From: Sphingopyxis panaciterrae | Lineage (GTDB): Bacteria; Pseudomonadota; Alphaproteobacteria; Sphingomonadales; Sphingomonadaceae | Length of the DNA: 64,000 bases | Assembly: GCF_011762125.1 (NCBI RefSeq) | Contig: NZ_JAASQN010000002.1 | Location: 806,001 to 870,000 of the forward strand | Direction: 5' to 3' | Shown here: positions 8,635 to 17,489 of the stretch, one piece after another | Layout: each line of letters starts with the position of its first letter | Numbering within the stretch: the first letter of the stretch is position 1 | The notes under the pieces: model-generated | Databases searched by the model: none | What the model was told of the DNA's origin: nothing | Seen by the model: only the letters and a program-made list of their open reading frames with translations | Made by a program: the position numbers and the translations under genes

Positions 8635-10275
8635 ATGCAACGAATATCCGAAACAGAAAATCATCCTTTCAAGGAGCGCAACGGCCGCGCCGAGACGCTA
8701 CTCGACGATTTTCTGCGTCTGGCGCGGGATTCGCCTGACAGAATTGCATTGGTCAGCTATTTTTCCGACAAGCCCGAACCGGTCCGGCTGACCTATGGGC
8801 GCATGGCCACCCTCGTCGACCAGCTTGCATTCAAGCTCCTGGAATTCGGCGTCCGGCCAGGCGATTTCGTCTCCTATCAGTTTCCCAACAGATGGGAGTT
8901 CGCGATCGCCCATCTCGCGACGATCCGCGTCGGCGCGATCTCGAACCCGATCATGCCAATCTATGGCAAACGGGAAATCCGTTTCATGCTCGAGCGAACG
9001 AGGAGCCGCGTCTGTATCGGACTGAAGACGTACCGGCGCACCGAGCCGGGCAAGATGCTCGAAGCGCTCAGGTCGGAACTGGACGATCTGGAGCATTTGC
9101 TGCTGATCGACGACGAGAATGAGGCGGGATCCCTTGAGAGCCAGCTCGGCGGCATTATCGTCGACGAGCGCGCCCGCCGCCAGCTCGACGCCCGCAGACC
9201 CCACGCCTACGATCTGGAGATGATCCTGTTCAGCTCGGGCACCACCGGCGAACCCAAAGGTGTTTTGCACAGCTTCACCTCCGCTTATCTCGCCACGTCC
9301 AATTCCTTCGATGTCATGGGGATGAGCGACGCCGACGTTGTCCTCATGTTCTCGCCCGTCGGCCACGCTACGGGTTTCCTCTATGGCGTCAATATGCCGC
9401 TTTATTGCGGGTGCAAATTCGTCTTCCAGGAAAGCTGGGATCCGGCCGAGATGCTGCGCATCGTTGAAGCCGAACGCGTGACCTGGACGATGGGAAGCGC
9501 GGCCTTTGCGAGGGACGCCTGCGACGCGGCGGAAGCGGGGCAGTATGACGCCTCGTCCTTGCGCTGCTTTGCGAGTGGCGGCGCGCCCATTCCTCCTAAG
9601 CTGGTGGGCCGGACGTCGCGGCTGCTCGGGGCCGCACTGGTCCCGTGCTGGGGCATGACGGAGGCGGGCATCGCCACCATCGGCCGCCTGACCGACAGCG
9701 AGGAGAAACGCGCATCCAGCGACGGGGCGCCCGTACCCGGCGTCGAGGTTCGCGTCGTCGATGACGAAGGGGTCGTCTTGCCCCCGAACACGCCGGGCAA
9801 CCTCCAGCTCAACACCAGCGGACAGCATGTCGGCTATTTTATGCACGACACGCTCTACGAGACGTCGTTCCAGGATTACTGGTTCAAGACCGGCGACCTC
9901 GGCCAGCTGGACGACGACGGCTATGTCCGGATCATCGGGCGGTCCAAGGACATCGTCATTCGCGGCGGCGAGAATATCCCGATCATCGAAATCGAGAACA
10001 TGCTGCTCGATCTGCCCGGGATCGCCGATGTCGTGATCGTCGGCGTGCCCGATGCGCGCCTCGGCGAACGATGCCACGCCGTGATCAAGCTAAGCGCGGC
10101 CGCGGCGCGGCCAAGCCTCGCCGACCTGACGCATCACCTCGAAAAGCTTGACGTAACCAAGCAATATTGGCCGGAATTTCTTTCGATCGTCGAGGAATTC
10201 CCGCGGACGGCGACCGGAAAGATCCAGCGCTTCGCGGTGCGCGAGGCGATCGTCGGCGCATCGGGCGCCGCTTAG
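8635..10275 (+). CDS. AMP-dependent acyl-CoA ligase (cyclohexanecarboxylate-CoA ligase-like)
   Basis: A 546-residue ANL-superfamily ligase activating a carboxylic acid to its CoA thioester through an acyl-adenylate. The P-loop LFSSGTTGEPKG lies near residue 205, the WGMTE motif near 345, the YWFKTGDLG Asp motif near 415, and the terminal lysine motif TATGKIQR near 530. The order and the PIYGKREIRFML region resemble AliA-type cyclohexanecarboxylate ligases. I chose ATG 8635 because the frame upstream encodes no ligase sequence and overlaps the preceding gene; the ribosome site there is weak. It is in tandem with BadI-like and acyl-CoA dehydrogenase genes. Confidence 0.88.
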   Translation: MQRISETENHPFKERNGRAETLLDDFLRLARDSPDRIALVSYFSDKPEPVRLTYGRMATLVDQLAFKLLEFGVRPGDFVSYQFPNRWEFAIAHLATIRVGAISNPIMPIYGKREIRFMLERTRSRVCIGLKTYRRTEPGKMLEALRSELDDLEHLLLIDDENEAGSLESQLGGIIVDERARRQLDARRPHAYDLEMILFSSGTTGEPKGVLHSFTSAYLATSNSFDVMGMSDADVVLMFSPVGHATGFLYGVNMPLYCGCKFVFQESWDPAEMLRIVEAERVTWTMGSAAFARDACDAAEAGQYDASSLRCFASGGAPIPPKLVGRTSRLLGAALVPCWGMTEAGIATIGRLTDSEEKRASSDGAPVPGVEVRVVDDEGVVLPPNTPGNLQLNTSGQHVGYFMHDTLYETSFQDYWFKTGDLGQLDDDGYVRIIGRSKDIVIRGGENIPIIEIENMLLDLPGIADVVIVGVPDARLGERCHAVIKLSAAAARPSLADLTHHLEKLDVTKQYWPEFLSIVEEFPRTATGKIQRFAVREAIVGASGAA

Positions 10276-10305
10276 CCTCTCCTGCAAAATACGAAAGAGA
10301 CGTCA

Positions 10306-11451
10306 GTGAGCCAGTTCAGCTTCCCGATCGCGCCGGAAACGCCGGAAGAGCGATCGCTTCGCTCCCGCATCCGGGCATTTCTCGAAGCAGAGCGCGCCGC
10401 GGGCGGATACCAGTCCGTTGCCGACTGCTGGGTCAGCGGCGTCTCGCCGGCGTTCAGCCGCAAGCTGGGCGCGATGGGCTGGATCGGAATGACCTGGCCC
10501 GAGCGATATGGCGGCCAGGCGCTTCCCGCGCTGCACAGGCTCGTCGTCACCGAAGAGCTGCTGGTCGCCGGCGCGCCCGTCGCGGCGCACTGGATCGCCG
10601 ATCGCCAGACGGGCGCCCAGATCCTGAAATTCGGGACCGAAAGGCAGAAGCAATCGATCCTGCCGCGCATCGCCGCAGGCCGCTGTTATACCTGTGTCGG
10701 AATGAGCGAGCCGCAGGCGGGCTCGGACCTCGCCGCAGTCACGACAAAGGCGACCAAAACTTCGTCTGGCTGGAGCCTGAGCGGACGAAAGATCTGGTCG
10801 ACTGTCGCGCATATTTCGAACTACATGATCGTGCTGGCACGGACGTCGCCTGCCGAGGGAAAAAACCGGCACGCGGGCCTCTCGCAATTCCTCGTCAACC
10901 TGACGCTGTCAGGGATCGGGATTTCCGGTATCCGCGATATCGCCGGCCACACGCATTTCAACGAAGTCGTGTTCGACGATGTCAAATTGACGCGCGACGA
11001 CCTGCTCGGCGAGGAAGGCAATGGCTGGGCGCAATGCATGGGTGAGCTCGCCCTGGAACGCTCGGGACCCGAACGGTTTCTTACGACCTTCCTGCTGCTC
11101 GAGCAGGCGTTGGCCGAACTGCCCGCCGCCTTCCCGCCTGCGATCGTCGGCGAGCTGATCGCGCGGGTGACCACCTTGCGGATCATGTCGCGCGGCATCG
11201 CGCTCCGTCTGCAGGCGGGCGAGCATCCCGACACCGAAGCCGCACTGGTTAAGCAGCTTGGCAACGCCTTCGAAAAGCATCTGTTCGGCGCCGTCCGGGG
11301 TGTTATCGCCGCATATCCCGAGGCAGAGATGCCGGCCGGGTTGCTGCGCCTGCGCGACGAGGTTCAGCTTCGCCTGCCCGCCAGCACGTTGCGCGGCGGA
11401 ACGACCGAAATCCTGCGCGGTGTGATCGCTCGCCAGCTGGGTGTACGCTGA
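10306..11451 (+). CDS. Acyl-CoA dehydrogenase, large (catalytic) subunit-like
   Basis: A 381-residue FAD enzyme introducing a double bond into an acyl-CoA. The flavin/substrate block GMSEPQAGSDLAAV lies near residue 140 and the ISGIRDIAGHTHFNEVVFDDV block follows. ELALERSGPERF near residue 250 supplies a Glu at the place used as catalytic base in heteromeric steroid-type dehydrogenases. At the C-terminus, GGTTEI has Gly where medium-chain enzymes have their Glu base. It starts with GTG after a purine-rich AAAGAG site. Its stop overlaps the start of a second, smaller dehydrogenase, suggesting an alpha/beta complex. Confidence 0.9.
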   Translation: MSQFSFPIAPETPEERSLRSRIRAFLEAERAAGGYQSVADCWVSGVSPAFSRKLGAMGWIGMTWPERYGGQALPALHRLVVTEELLVAGAPVAAHWIADRQTGAQILKFGTERQKQSILPRIAAGRCYTCVGMSEPQAGSDLAAVTTKATKTSSGWSLSGRKIWSTVAHISNYMIVLARTSPAEGKNRHAGLSQFLVNLTLSGIGISGIRDIAGHTHFNEVVFDDVKLTRDDLLGEEGNGWAQCMGELALERSGPERFLTTFLLLEQALAELPAAFPPAIVGELIARVTTLRIMSRGIALRLQAGEHPDTEAALVKQLGNAFEKHLFGAVRGVIAAYPEAEMPAGLLRLRDEVQLRLPASTLRGGTTEILRGVIARQLGVR

Positions 11452-12395
11452 TGGACGCGACGCTCGAACGCACGGCCGCACGCATCCTTGCCGATCACCG
11501 CGATGCGCCGGATGCGGCATGGACCGTGCTCGATGAAAATGGCCTCACGCGGCTGTGGGTGGGTGAAGCGCATGGCGGGTTCGGCATGTCGCCGGCCGAA
11601 GGTTTCGGCCTGGTGAGGCTGGCGGGCGCATGCGCACTGCCCGCGCCGATCGCCGAAACCCTGATCGGAACATGGCTCCTGACCGAAGCCGGTCTGGAAC
11701 CGCCGCCGGGGCGGACGAGCATTTTCATCGAAGGATGGCAGCGCGGCGTGCCATTTGGCGACAGCGCCGATCATGTCGTCCATGTCCGGGACCGGTCGCT
11801 CTCGCTACTCCGCGGGCCGCTCGCCGGGAGCCGTGCCGCGGTCGGGCTCGACCCGCTGAGCGATGCTGCGTGCGGCCTCACTGGCAGCGTCGCCGCGACA
11901 GGCGAGATGCGCCACTGCATCGCCCTGCCCCTCGCCGCCCTCACCCGCGCGGCCCAGATGTGCGGCGCGCTCGAAGCGGTGTTGGCCCTTACCATCAGCT
12001 TTGCCGAGCAGCGAATTCAGTTCGGGCGTGCCCTCACGAAATTCCAGGCGATCCAGCATATGCTGTCCGAGATGGGCGCCGAAGTCGCAGCGGCCAGCGC
12101 GGCGCTCGATGCCGCGGTCGCCACTGCCGATTACAACGCCCCGTTCGACCGTCAGGCGGTCGCCATCGCCAAATTCCGCGCAGGACTGGCAGCCGGCATT
12201 GTGGGCGAACATGCGCATCAGATCCACGGCGCGATTGGATATACCGAGGAATATCCGCTGGCCCGCCTTACCCGCCGCCTCTGGCAGTGGCGCGACGATT
12301 TCGGCGGCGAAAGCTATTGGGCTGGCGAGCTCGGGAGCGCGGCGCTTCGCGAGAGGACACCGCTTTGGCCGCGCCTTGCGGGAGCCGGCGGATAA
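11451..12395 (+). CDS. Acyl-CoA dehydrogenase-like small subunit
   Basis: A 314-residue, short acyl-CoA dehydrogenase homologue. The conserved C-terminal helix FAEQRIQFGRALTKFQAIQHML (FAD-contact helix) and QIHGAIGYTEEYPLARLTRR are present. The N-terminal half is degenerate and no catalytic Glu is evident. It begins inside the stop codon of the 381-residue dehydrogenase (TGATG overlap), which implies translational coupling. Known alpha2beta2 dehydrogenases for bulky ring substrates pair a full and a reduced homologue in just this way; the complex here is inferred. Confidence 0.85.
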   Translation: MDATLERTAARILADHRDAPDAAWTVLDENGLTRLWVGEAHGGFGMSPAEGFGLVRLAGACALPAPIAETLIGTWLLTEAGLEPPPGRTSIFIEGWQRGVPFGDSADHVVHVRDRSLSLLRGPLAGSRAAVGLDPLSDAACGLTGSVAATGEMRHCIALPLAALTRAAQMCGALEAVLALTISFAEQRIQFGRALTKFQAIQHMLSEMGAEVAAASAALDAAVATADYNAPFDRQAVAIAKFRAGLAAGIVGEHAHQIHGAIGYTEEYPLARLTRRLWQWRDDFGGESYWAGELGSAALRERTPLWPRLAGAGG

Positions 12396-12462
12396 TCGGC
12401 GGGACGCCGGTTCGGCGCATGGCCGGCGGGCGATATGAGCGTGTGAAGCCTCTGTTCGAGAC

Positions 12463-12490
12463 TTGACAATAAGATCCAGTAACGTATCTT
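12463..12490 (+). promoter_or_regulatory. Predicted sigma70-type promoter of the aminotransferase-RraA operon
   Basis: A consensus -35 box TTGACA (12463-12468) and a -10-like TATCTT (12485-12490) are separated by 16 bases. The 24-bp dyad described separately fills the spacer and covers the -10 box, an arrangement expected for repression. The identical layout occurs before the VOC gene at 25315. Confidence 0.6.
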
Positions 12491-12492
12491 AT
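12469..12492. promoter_or_regulatory. TetR-type operator, copy A (ATAAGAT-N10-ATCTTAT)
   Basis: Perfect 7-bp arms ATAAGAT and ATCTTAT around a 10-base spacer. Copies at 25321 and 24518 share arm sequence and spacing; the latter lies beside the TetR gene at 24567. Occupancy would block the overlapping promoter. Confidence 0.65.
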
Positions 12493-12524
12493 ATCGGTTC
12501 ACACAGCAGCCTATGGGAGAGCAA

Positions 12525-13799
12525 ATGCAGCCGCTTCTGACGATTTCGGACCGCGCTGCGACGATGAAACCTTCCGCCAGCATCGCGGCGAAGAAGATCG
12601 TCGCCGATCTCCAGGCAGCCGGACATCAAATTGTCGATCTCACGATCGGCGAACCCGATATCGCGACGCCGGCGCACATCATCGACGGGGCGATCTCGGC
12701 AATGCGCGCCGGGGCGACGCATTATACGGCCTCGGCCGGCGAACCGGCGTTAAGGCGCGCTATCGCGGCGGCCATCGAGCGGGAAAAGGGACTGGCGTGC
12801 GGCCCCGACAATATCGTCGTTGGGTGCGGGGCCAAGCAGCTGATCTTCGAGGCCTTCGCCGCGACGCTGAACCCGGGCGACGAGGTCATCATTCCTGCTC
12901 CCTATTGGGTCTCCTACCCCGATATCGCCTTCTTGCACGGCGGCCGTCCGGTGATCGTGCGCTGCGGGCAGGATGCCGGGTTCAAGCTGACCCCCGCGAT
13001 GCTGGAGGCCGCCATCACGCCCCGCACGCGCTGGCTCGTGCTGAATTCCCCGAACAATCCGACCGGCGCGGTCTATTCGCGCGAGGAAATCGGCAAGATC
13101 GCCGAAGTGCTGCATCGCCATCCGCATGTCTGGGTGATGACCGACGAGATTTACGAGCATCTCTGCTATGACGGCGCGCGCGCCCCCAGCCTCGTCGAGG
13201 TCGCCCCCTTTCTCTTCGAGCGGGCACTCGTCATCAACGGCACATCGAAAGCCTATGCGATGACCGGCTGGCGCATCGGCTACGCCGCCGGCCCCAAGCC
13301 GTTGATCGATGTCATCGTCAAGATGATCAGCCAGAGCACCACCTGCGCCAGCTCGGTCGGCCAGGCAGCGGCGCTAGTCGCGCTGACCGGCGATCAAGCC
13401 TGCGTCGGGGAGGCGACTGCAATGTATCGGGCGCGGCGCGACCGGATGCTCGCGATCCTGGCCGACGCGCCCGGGCTTGATCTTTATTCACCGTCGGGCG
13501 CCTTCTATCTTTATGTCGGCGTATCGGGCTTGCTCGGCCGCACGACGCCGGCAGGGAAGCTTATCGAAACCGACCTCGATTTCTCCCTCTATCTTCTGGA
13601 AGAAGCGAAGGTCGCGGTGCTCGACGGCGGCGCCTACGGCCTCTCACCCTTCCTGCGCCTGTCATTTGCAGCGTCGCCCGCCGCGGTCGAGGCGGGGAGC
13701 CGGGCAATCGTCGCGGCGTGCAAGGCCCTGATCGGGCAGCCCGGGCTCGCGGCGATAACCGCGCAAGCCGCCGCATCGGAGGATGTCGTCAATGGATAG
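12525..13799 (+). CDS. Class I/II PLP-dependent aminotransferase (aspartate aminotransferase-like)
   Basis: A 424-residue fold-type I aminotransferase moving an amino group between an amino acid and a 2-oxo acid. Visible motifs: TIGEPDI at the N-terminus, SPNNPTGAVYS, the TDEIYEHL block, and the PLP lysine in NGTSKAYAMTGWRIGYAAGP near residue 245. ATG 12525 has GGGAG five bases upstream; an ATG four codons earlier is also in frame. The gene overlaps the RraA-family gene by 8 bases and is preceded by a promoter carrying the putative TetR operator, so its role is probably catabolic and inducible rather than biosynthetic. Confidence 0.9.
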   Translation: MQPLLTISDRAATMKPSASIAAKKIVADLQAAGHQIVDLTIGEPDIATPAHIIDGAISAMRAGATHYTASAGEPALRRAIAAAIEREKGLACGPDNIVVGCGAKQLIFEAFAATLNPGDEVIIPAPYWVSYPDIAFLHGGRPVIVRCGQDAGFKLTPAMLEAAITPRTRWLVLNSPNNPTGAVYSREEIGKIAEVLHRHPHVWVMTDEIYEHLCYDGARAPSLVEVAPFLFERALVINGTSKAYAMTGWRIGYAAGPKPLIDVIVKMISQSTTCASSVGQAAALVALTGDQACVGEATAMYRARRDRMLAILADAPGLDLYSPSGAFYLYVGVSGLLGRTTPAGKLIETDLDFSLYLLEEAKVAVLDGGAYGLSPFLRLSFAASPAAVEAGSRAIVAACKALIGQPGLAAITAQAAASEDVVNG

Positions 13800-14436
13800 A
13801 AGCTCACCCGGCGCTACCGATTCCGGAACGCTCGCAAATTTGGTCGCAGCGTTCAAGCGCAGTTCGACCGCGATCATCAGCGACAATCTCGACAGATTGC
13901 CTGGCGCCATCGGCATTCGGCCCTTTCATCGGGTTAAGGATGTCATGGCCGGTCCCGCGCTGACGGTCCGGGTGGCCGCCGGCGACAATCTGGCGATCCA
14001 CAAGGCGCTGGATCTCGTTAAGCCTGGCGATGTGGTCGTTGTCGATGGCGATGGCGATATCGGCCGTGCCTTGGTCGGCGAGATCATGATGACGATCGCT
14101 CAGGTCCGCGGCGCGGCGGGCTTCGTCATCAACGGTGCGATCCGCGATCGCAATGCGTTCACGCAATCGGGCTTCCCGTGCTTCGCGCGTGCCGCCATCC
14201 ATCGCGGGCCATTCAAGAACGGCCCCGGAGAAATCCACGCGAAGGTGTCGATCGGCGGTCTGATCGTCGAACCCGGCGACATCGTCGTCGGCGATGACGA
14301 TGGCGTCGTCGCGTTTCCGCAAGCGATCGCAGCGGACCTCCTCAAGGCCGTGCACGCGCAAGAAGCCCGGGAAGAGCAAATATTGCGCAGCATCCGCGAC
14401 GGAAGCTACACCGGCGCCTATGGCAAAAAGTCGTAG
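13792..14436 (+). CDS. RraA-family protein (4-hydroxy-4-methyl-2-oxoglutarate aldolase-like)
   Basis: A 214-residue RraA/HMG-aldolase family protein. Catabolic members cleave 4-hydroxy-4-methyl- or 4-carboxy-4-hydroxy-2-oxo acids to pyruvate or oxaloacetate using a divalent metal. The family blocks are [56 protein letters not shown] (with the R-D pair used for substrate and metal) and the GDIVVGDDDGVV segment. The start is set by GGAGG at 13778, nine bases before ATG 13792, rather than the adjacent ATG 13783. It overlaps the aminotransferase, so a keto acid made by transamination may be its substrate. Confidence 0.87.
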   Translation: MDRSSPGATDSGTLANLVAAFKRSSTAIISDNLDRLPGAIGIRPFHRVKDVMAGPALTVRVAAGDNLAIHKALDLVKPGDVVVVDGDGDIGRALVGEIMMTIAQVRGAAGFVINGAIRDRNAFTQSGFPCFARAAIHRGPFKNGPGEIHAKVSIGGLIVEPGDIVVGDDDGVVAFPQAIAADLLKAVHAQEAREEQILRSIRDGSYTGAYGKKS

Positions 14437-14526
14437 CGGCGAAGCCTGGCCGCCGACTGACCGCCCCGGCAAATGCTCGCCGCTTACGGTCTGAGCCTAG
14501 CCGGGCATCGCCTGTTCGAGGCGGTA

Positions 14527-15411
14527 TCAGCGGTAGGTCTCTTCCTCCCACCAGGGGAAATAGTCTGGCATGTCGCGCGTGACCAGGTCCGGAAAACGGG
14601 CTGCGCGTTTCTCGAAGAACGCCGCAACGCCCTCGGCGGCGTCGTCGCTGTTGCTGCGTGAAAACACGCCGCGGCTTTCGACGCGGTGCGCCTCCATCGG
14701 GTGGCTCATCCCCAGGCCGCGCCACAACATCTGCCGGGTCAGCGCGATCGAAACCGGCGCCGTGTTGTCCGCGATCTCGCGCGCGAGGGCGTGAGCCGAT
14801 GCCAGCAGATCCTCTGCGCGATGCAGCCGCGATACCAGCCCGCCGTGCAGGGCTTCCTTTGCATCGAATATCCGGCCCGTGCAGCACCATTCCAGCGCCC
14901 GGCCGATACCGACTATCCGCGGAAGAAAATAGGATGACGCCCCCTCCGGCACGATCCCGCGCCGCGCGAATACAAATCCGAAGCGTGCGGTTTCGCTGGC
15001 CAAGCGGATGTCCATGGGCAACAGCATCGTTGCGCCAATGCCGATCGCAGGCCCGTTGACGGCCCCGATGACCGGCTTCTTCAGCTCGAATATCCGCAAG
15101 GTCATGCGCCCGCCGCCGTCGCGCATCGCATCCGAACTATAATCGATACCTCCATCGGGTGTCCGCAATTCGGAATCGACGCCGACCTTGAAACCATCGA
15201 CGCCCTCGCTGATGTCCGCACCCGCGCAGAACGCCTTGCCGTCCCCCGTGACGACCACCACGCGAACATCGTCGTCCGCATCGACGCGGTCGAACGCATC
15301 GATCAGCTCACGCATCATTTCGGCGGTATAGGCATTTAATTTTCCGGGACGGGAGAGAGTGATCGTCGCGACGCCCGATGCCACATCATATCTGATCGTG
15401 TTGTACGCCAT
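14527..15411 (-). CDS. Enoyl-CoA hydratase/isomerase family protein
   Basis: A 294-residue crotonase. The oxyanion segments KAFCAGADIS (near residue 60) and VNGPAIGIGATMLLPMDIRLASE (near 125) are visible, followed by RRGIVPEGASSYFLPRIVG, where the Pro-Glu-Gly supplies the usual second catalytic Glu. The C-terminus is longer than average (ending WWEEETYR). It lies 48 bases downstream of the SBF-type transporter on the minus strand, probably co-transcribed. Probably acts in beta-oxidation of a side chain or opened ring. Confidence 0.88.
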   Translation of the reverse strand: MAYNTIRYDVASGVATITLSRPGKLNAYTAEMMRELIDAFDRVDADDDVRVVVVTGDGKAFCAGADISEGVDGFKVGVDSELRTPDGGIDYSSDAMRDGGGRMTLRIFELKKPVIGAVNGPAIGIGATMLLPMDIRLASETARFGFVFARRGIVPEGASSYFLPRIVGIGRALEWCCTGRIFDAKEALHGGLVSRLHRAEDLLASAHALAREIADNTAPVSIALTRQMLWRGLGMSHPMEAHRVESRGVFSRSNSDDAAEGVAAFFEKRAARFPDLVTRDMPDYFPWWEEETYR

Positions 15412-15459
15412 TGCGTTCTCCCTTATGGCTGGCTTCGAGCGGGCGAGTGAACCGAAGTT

Positions 15460-16479
15460 TCATGATGTTGCCGGCGCGGAGCCCGCGAGCGCGGGCGCGT
15501 CTTGGGACGCACGTTGATCTGCCTCGGCACCGTAACGCCTGGCAAGGACCGCGCAGGCGATCAGTTGGATCTGGTGAAACAGCATCAACGGCAGCAGGAC
15601 GAGGCTCAGCTGCGGTCCCGGAAAAAGCAGGCTCGCAATCGGCAAACCGCTGGCAAGCGACTTCTTCGATCCGCAGAACTGCAAGACGATCCTGTCCTCG
15701 ACCGGCAGCGACAGCAGCCGCCGCCCGATGAAGCCGGTCAGGATGAGGATGGTAGCGAGCAGAAGCGTCAGCAGGACGATCAGGGCCGACAGGTCCGACA
15801 GGCCCACCCCGCCCCAGACATTCTCGACCATGCCCTTGGAAAAGGCGACGTAGATGATCAGCAGGATCGAACCGCGGTCGGCGTAACCTAGGATTTGCTT
15901 GTGGCGCTGGATCCATGCGCCGATCCATGGCCGGAAGAGCTGGCCTGCCACAAACGGCGCCAGCAATTGCAGCATGATGTCACCGAACACGTCGAAGGAC
16001 AGCGCGACGCCGCCGGTCTGGAGAAGCCAGCCCACCAGCAGCGGGCTGATGAAGACGCCGAGGATGTTCGATAGCGAAGCGGCACACAGCGCGGCCGCGA
16101 CATTGCCGCGGGCAACCGATGTGAACGCGATCGACGATTGCACGGTCGACGGCATCAGACACAGGACCACCAAACCCGTCAGCAACGCCGGCTGGAGAAG
16201 ATCCGCCATGAGATGACCGAGACCGACGCCGAGCAGAGGAAACAGCGCGAAGGTGCATAACAGAACCGCAATCTGTAGCTTCCACTGGATGAAACCCGCG
16301 ACCGCCGCCTTCGGCGAGAGCCGCGTGCCGTAAAGGAAAAACAGGAAAGCGATCGCGATATCGGTCGTCGTCGCGGCGATCGCCGTCCCTCTTCCGTGCA
16401 CCGGCACCGCCGCAGCCAGCGCGATCATCGCCAACATGAGTGCGATATAGGGATCGAACAGTTTGAGCATCTTCTTCAT
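15460..16479 (-). CDS. Bile acid:sodium symporter (SBF-like) family transporter
   Basis: A 339-residue inner-membrane protein with about nine to ten hydrophobic helices across its length. It has SBF-like features: the FLFFLYGTRLS motif after the second helix, LCLMPSTVQSSIAFTSVARGN (a proline-broken helix typical of the fold), and FCGSKKSLASGLPIA in the second half. Relatives include bile acid and organic anion carriers as well as YfeH-type proteins of unknown substrate. It is transcribed away from a LysR gene across an intergenic dyad and precedes a crotonase gene, so uptake of an organic acid degraded by this region is likely. Confidence 0.85.
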   Translation of the reverse strand: MKKMLKLFDPYIALMLAMIALAAAVPVHGRGTAIAATTTDIAIAFLFFLYGTRLSPKAAVAGFIQWKLQIAVLLCTFALFPLLGVGLGHLMADLLQPALLTGLVVLCLMPSTVQSSIAFTSVARGNVAAALCAASLSNILGVFISPLLVGWLLQTGGVALSFDVFGDIMLQLLAPFVAGQLFRPWIGAWIQRHKQILGYADRGSILLIIYVAFSKGMVENVWGGVGLSDLSALIVLLTLLLATILILTGFIGRRLLSLPVEDRIVLQFCGSKKSLASGLPIASLLFPGPQLSLVLLPLMLFHQIQLIACAVLARRYGAEADQRASQDAPALAGSAPATS

Positions 16480-16518
16480 CGCTTGTCCGCTCGCCCAAAT
16501 TCGGTTAATTGTAAATGG

Positions 16519-16542
16519 CGATAACTGAGGTTACTGTTATCG
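16519..16542. promoter_or_regulatory. LysR-type dyad between transporter and LysR genes
   Basis: Perfect 7-bp arms CGATAAC and GTTATCG around 10 bases in the 83-base divergent gap. An interrupted dyad containing T-N11-A-like spacing is typical for the LysR gene's own regulatory site. Confidence 0.55.
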
Positions 16543-16562
16543 GATTATGGAATGATCGGGCA

Positions 16563-17489
16563 ATGTTGGATTCCCTTTGGCTGCAGAGCTTCGTTGCCGT
16601 TGCGCGGACGCTCAATTTCACGCAGGCAGGCGCGAGCCTGAACTTGCGGCAGTCCACCGTCAGCGAGCATATCCGGAAACTCGAAGTGGCCTGCGGGACG
16701 CGGCTGTTCATTCGCGACACACATTCGGTGAGGCTTACGCTCGACGGCGAAGCGATGGTCGGCTTTGCCCGGACGATCCTCGACACCAACGACAGGGCCT
16801 TGCGCCATTTCGCGCGCGCAGATCTCAGCGGATCGGTGCGGCTGGGCGTGACCGAGGATGTGGTCCTCGCGGGGTTGCCCGAGCTGTTGCGGCGCTTCAC
16901 CGCCGAACATCCTCGCGTCCGTCTCGAACTGACCGTCGGTCTCAGCGAGAATGTGCGGCAAGCGCTGGAACTCGGCCTGCTCGACCTTGCCTTCGTCAAG
17001 CGGAGAGCTGGCGAGCAGAAAGGGGAACTCGTCTGGCGCGAGCCGCTGATCTGGATCGCCGCGCCCGGTTTCGACTGGGATCCGGCGCAGCCGGTTCCGC
17101 TGGTCCTTCTGGTGCCGCCCGCGATCACCCGGACCGCTGCGCTAAACGCGCTCGAGAGCGTCGGCAGCAGCTGGCAGGTTGTCTGCACCAGTGAAGCCCA
17201 GAGCGGAGTCCATGCCGCTCTCGCGGCCGGCCTGGGGATCGCACCGCATGCGCGGTCGCTCGTACCGCCGGGCCTGACCGAAATTTCATCGAACGAGTTG
17301 CCCCCGCTCGGTAATGTCGAGTTCGTGGTGTTGGCCGGGGTCCAGGGACGCCGCGATCCGGCGCGCGCATTGGTCGATGCGATCAAGCAGAATGGGTCGC
17401 TGCTACGCCGCACAGGCGGACGGGCCCGAGATTCCGGCAGGCAAGATGCTGGCCCGGCGGATCGCATGATGCTGCAGCATGAAGAATGA
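16563..17489 (+). CDS. LysR-family transcriptional regulator
   Basis: A 308-residue LTTR. The N-terminal HTH is clear (LQSFVAVARTLNFTQAGASLNLRQSTVSEHIRKLE, with VACGTRLFIRD following). The remainder is the periplasmic-binding-like effector domain (GSVRLGVTEDVVLAGLPELLRRF). ATG 16563 is the natural family start; in-frame codons upstream are not conserved-looking. It is divergent from the SBF transporter-crotonase operon, which is its likely target, and overlaps by 11 bases the start of a kinase-fold gene. Confidence 0.92.
   Translation: MLDSLWLQSFVAVARTLNFTQAGASLNLRQSTVSEHIRKLEVACGTRLFIRDTHSVRLTLDGEAMVGFARTILDTNDRALRHFARADLSGSVRLGVTEDVVLAGLPELLRRFTAEHPRVRLELTVGLSENVRQALELGLLDLAFVKRRAGEQKGELVWREPLIWIAAPGFDWDPAQPVPLVLLVPPAITRTAALNALESVGSSWQVVCTSEAQSGVHAALAAGLGIAPHARSLVPPGLTEISSNELPPLGNVEFVVLAGVQGRRDPARALVDAIKQNGSLLRRTGGRARDSGRQDAGPADRMMLQHEE

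Noticed and set aside
8698..10077. Long minus-strand open frame (459 codons) opposite the CoA ligase gene
   Set aside because: Antisense shadow of a GC-rich gene that has all ligase motifs.
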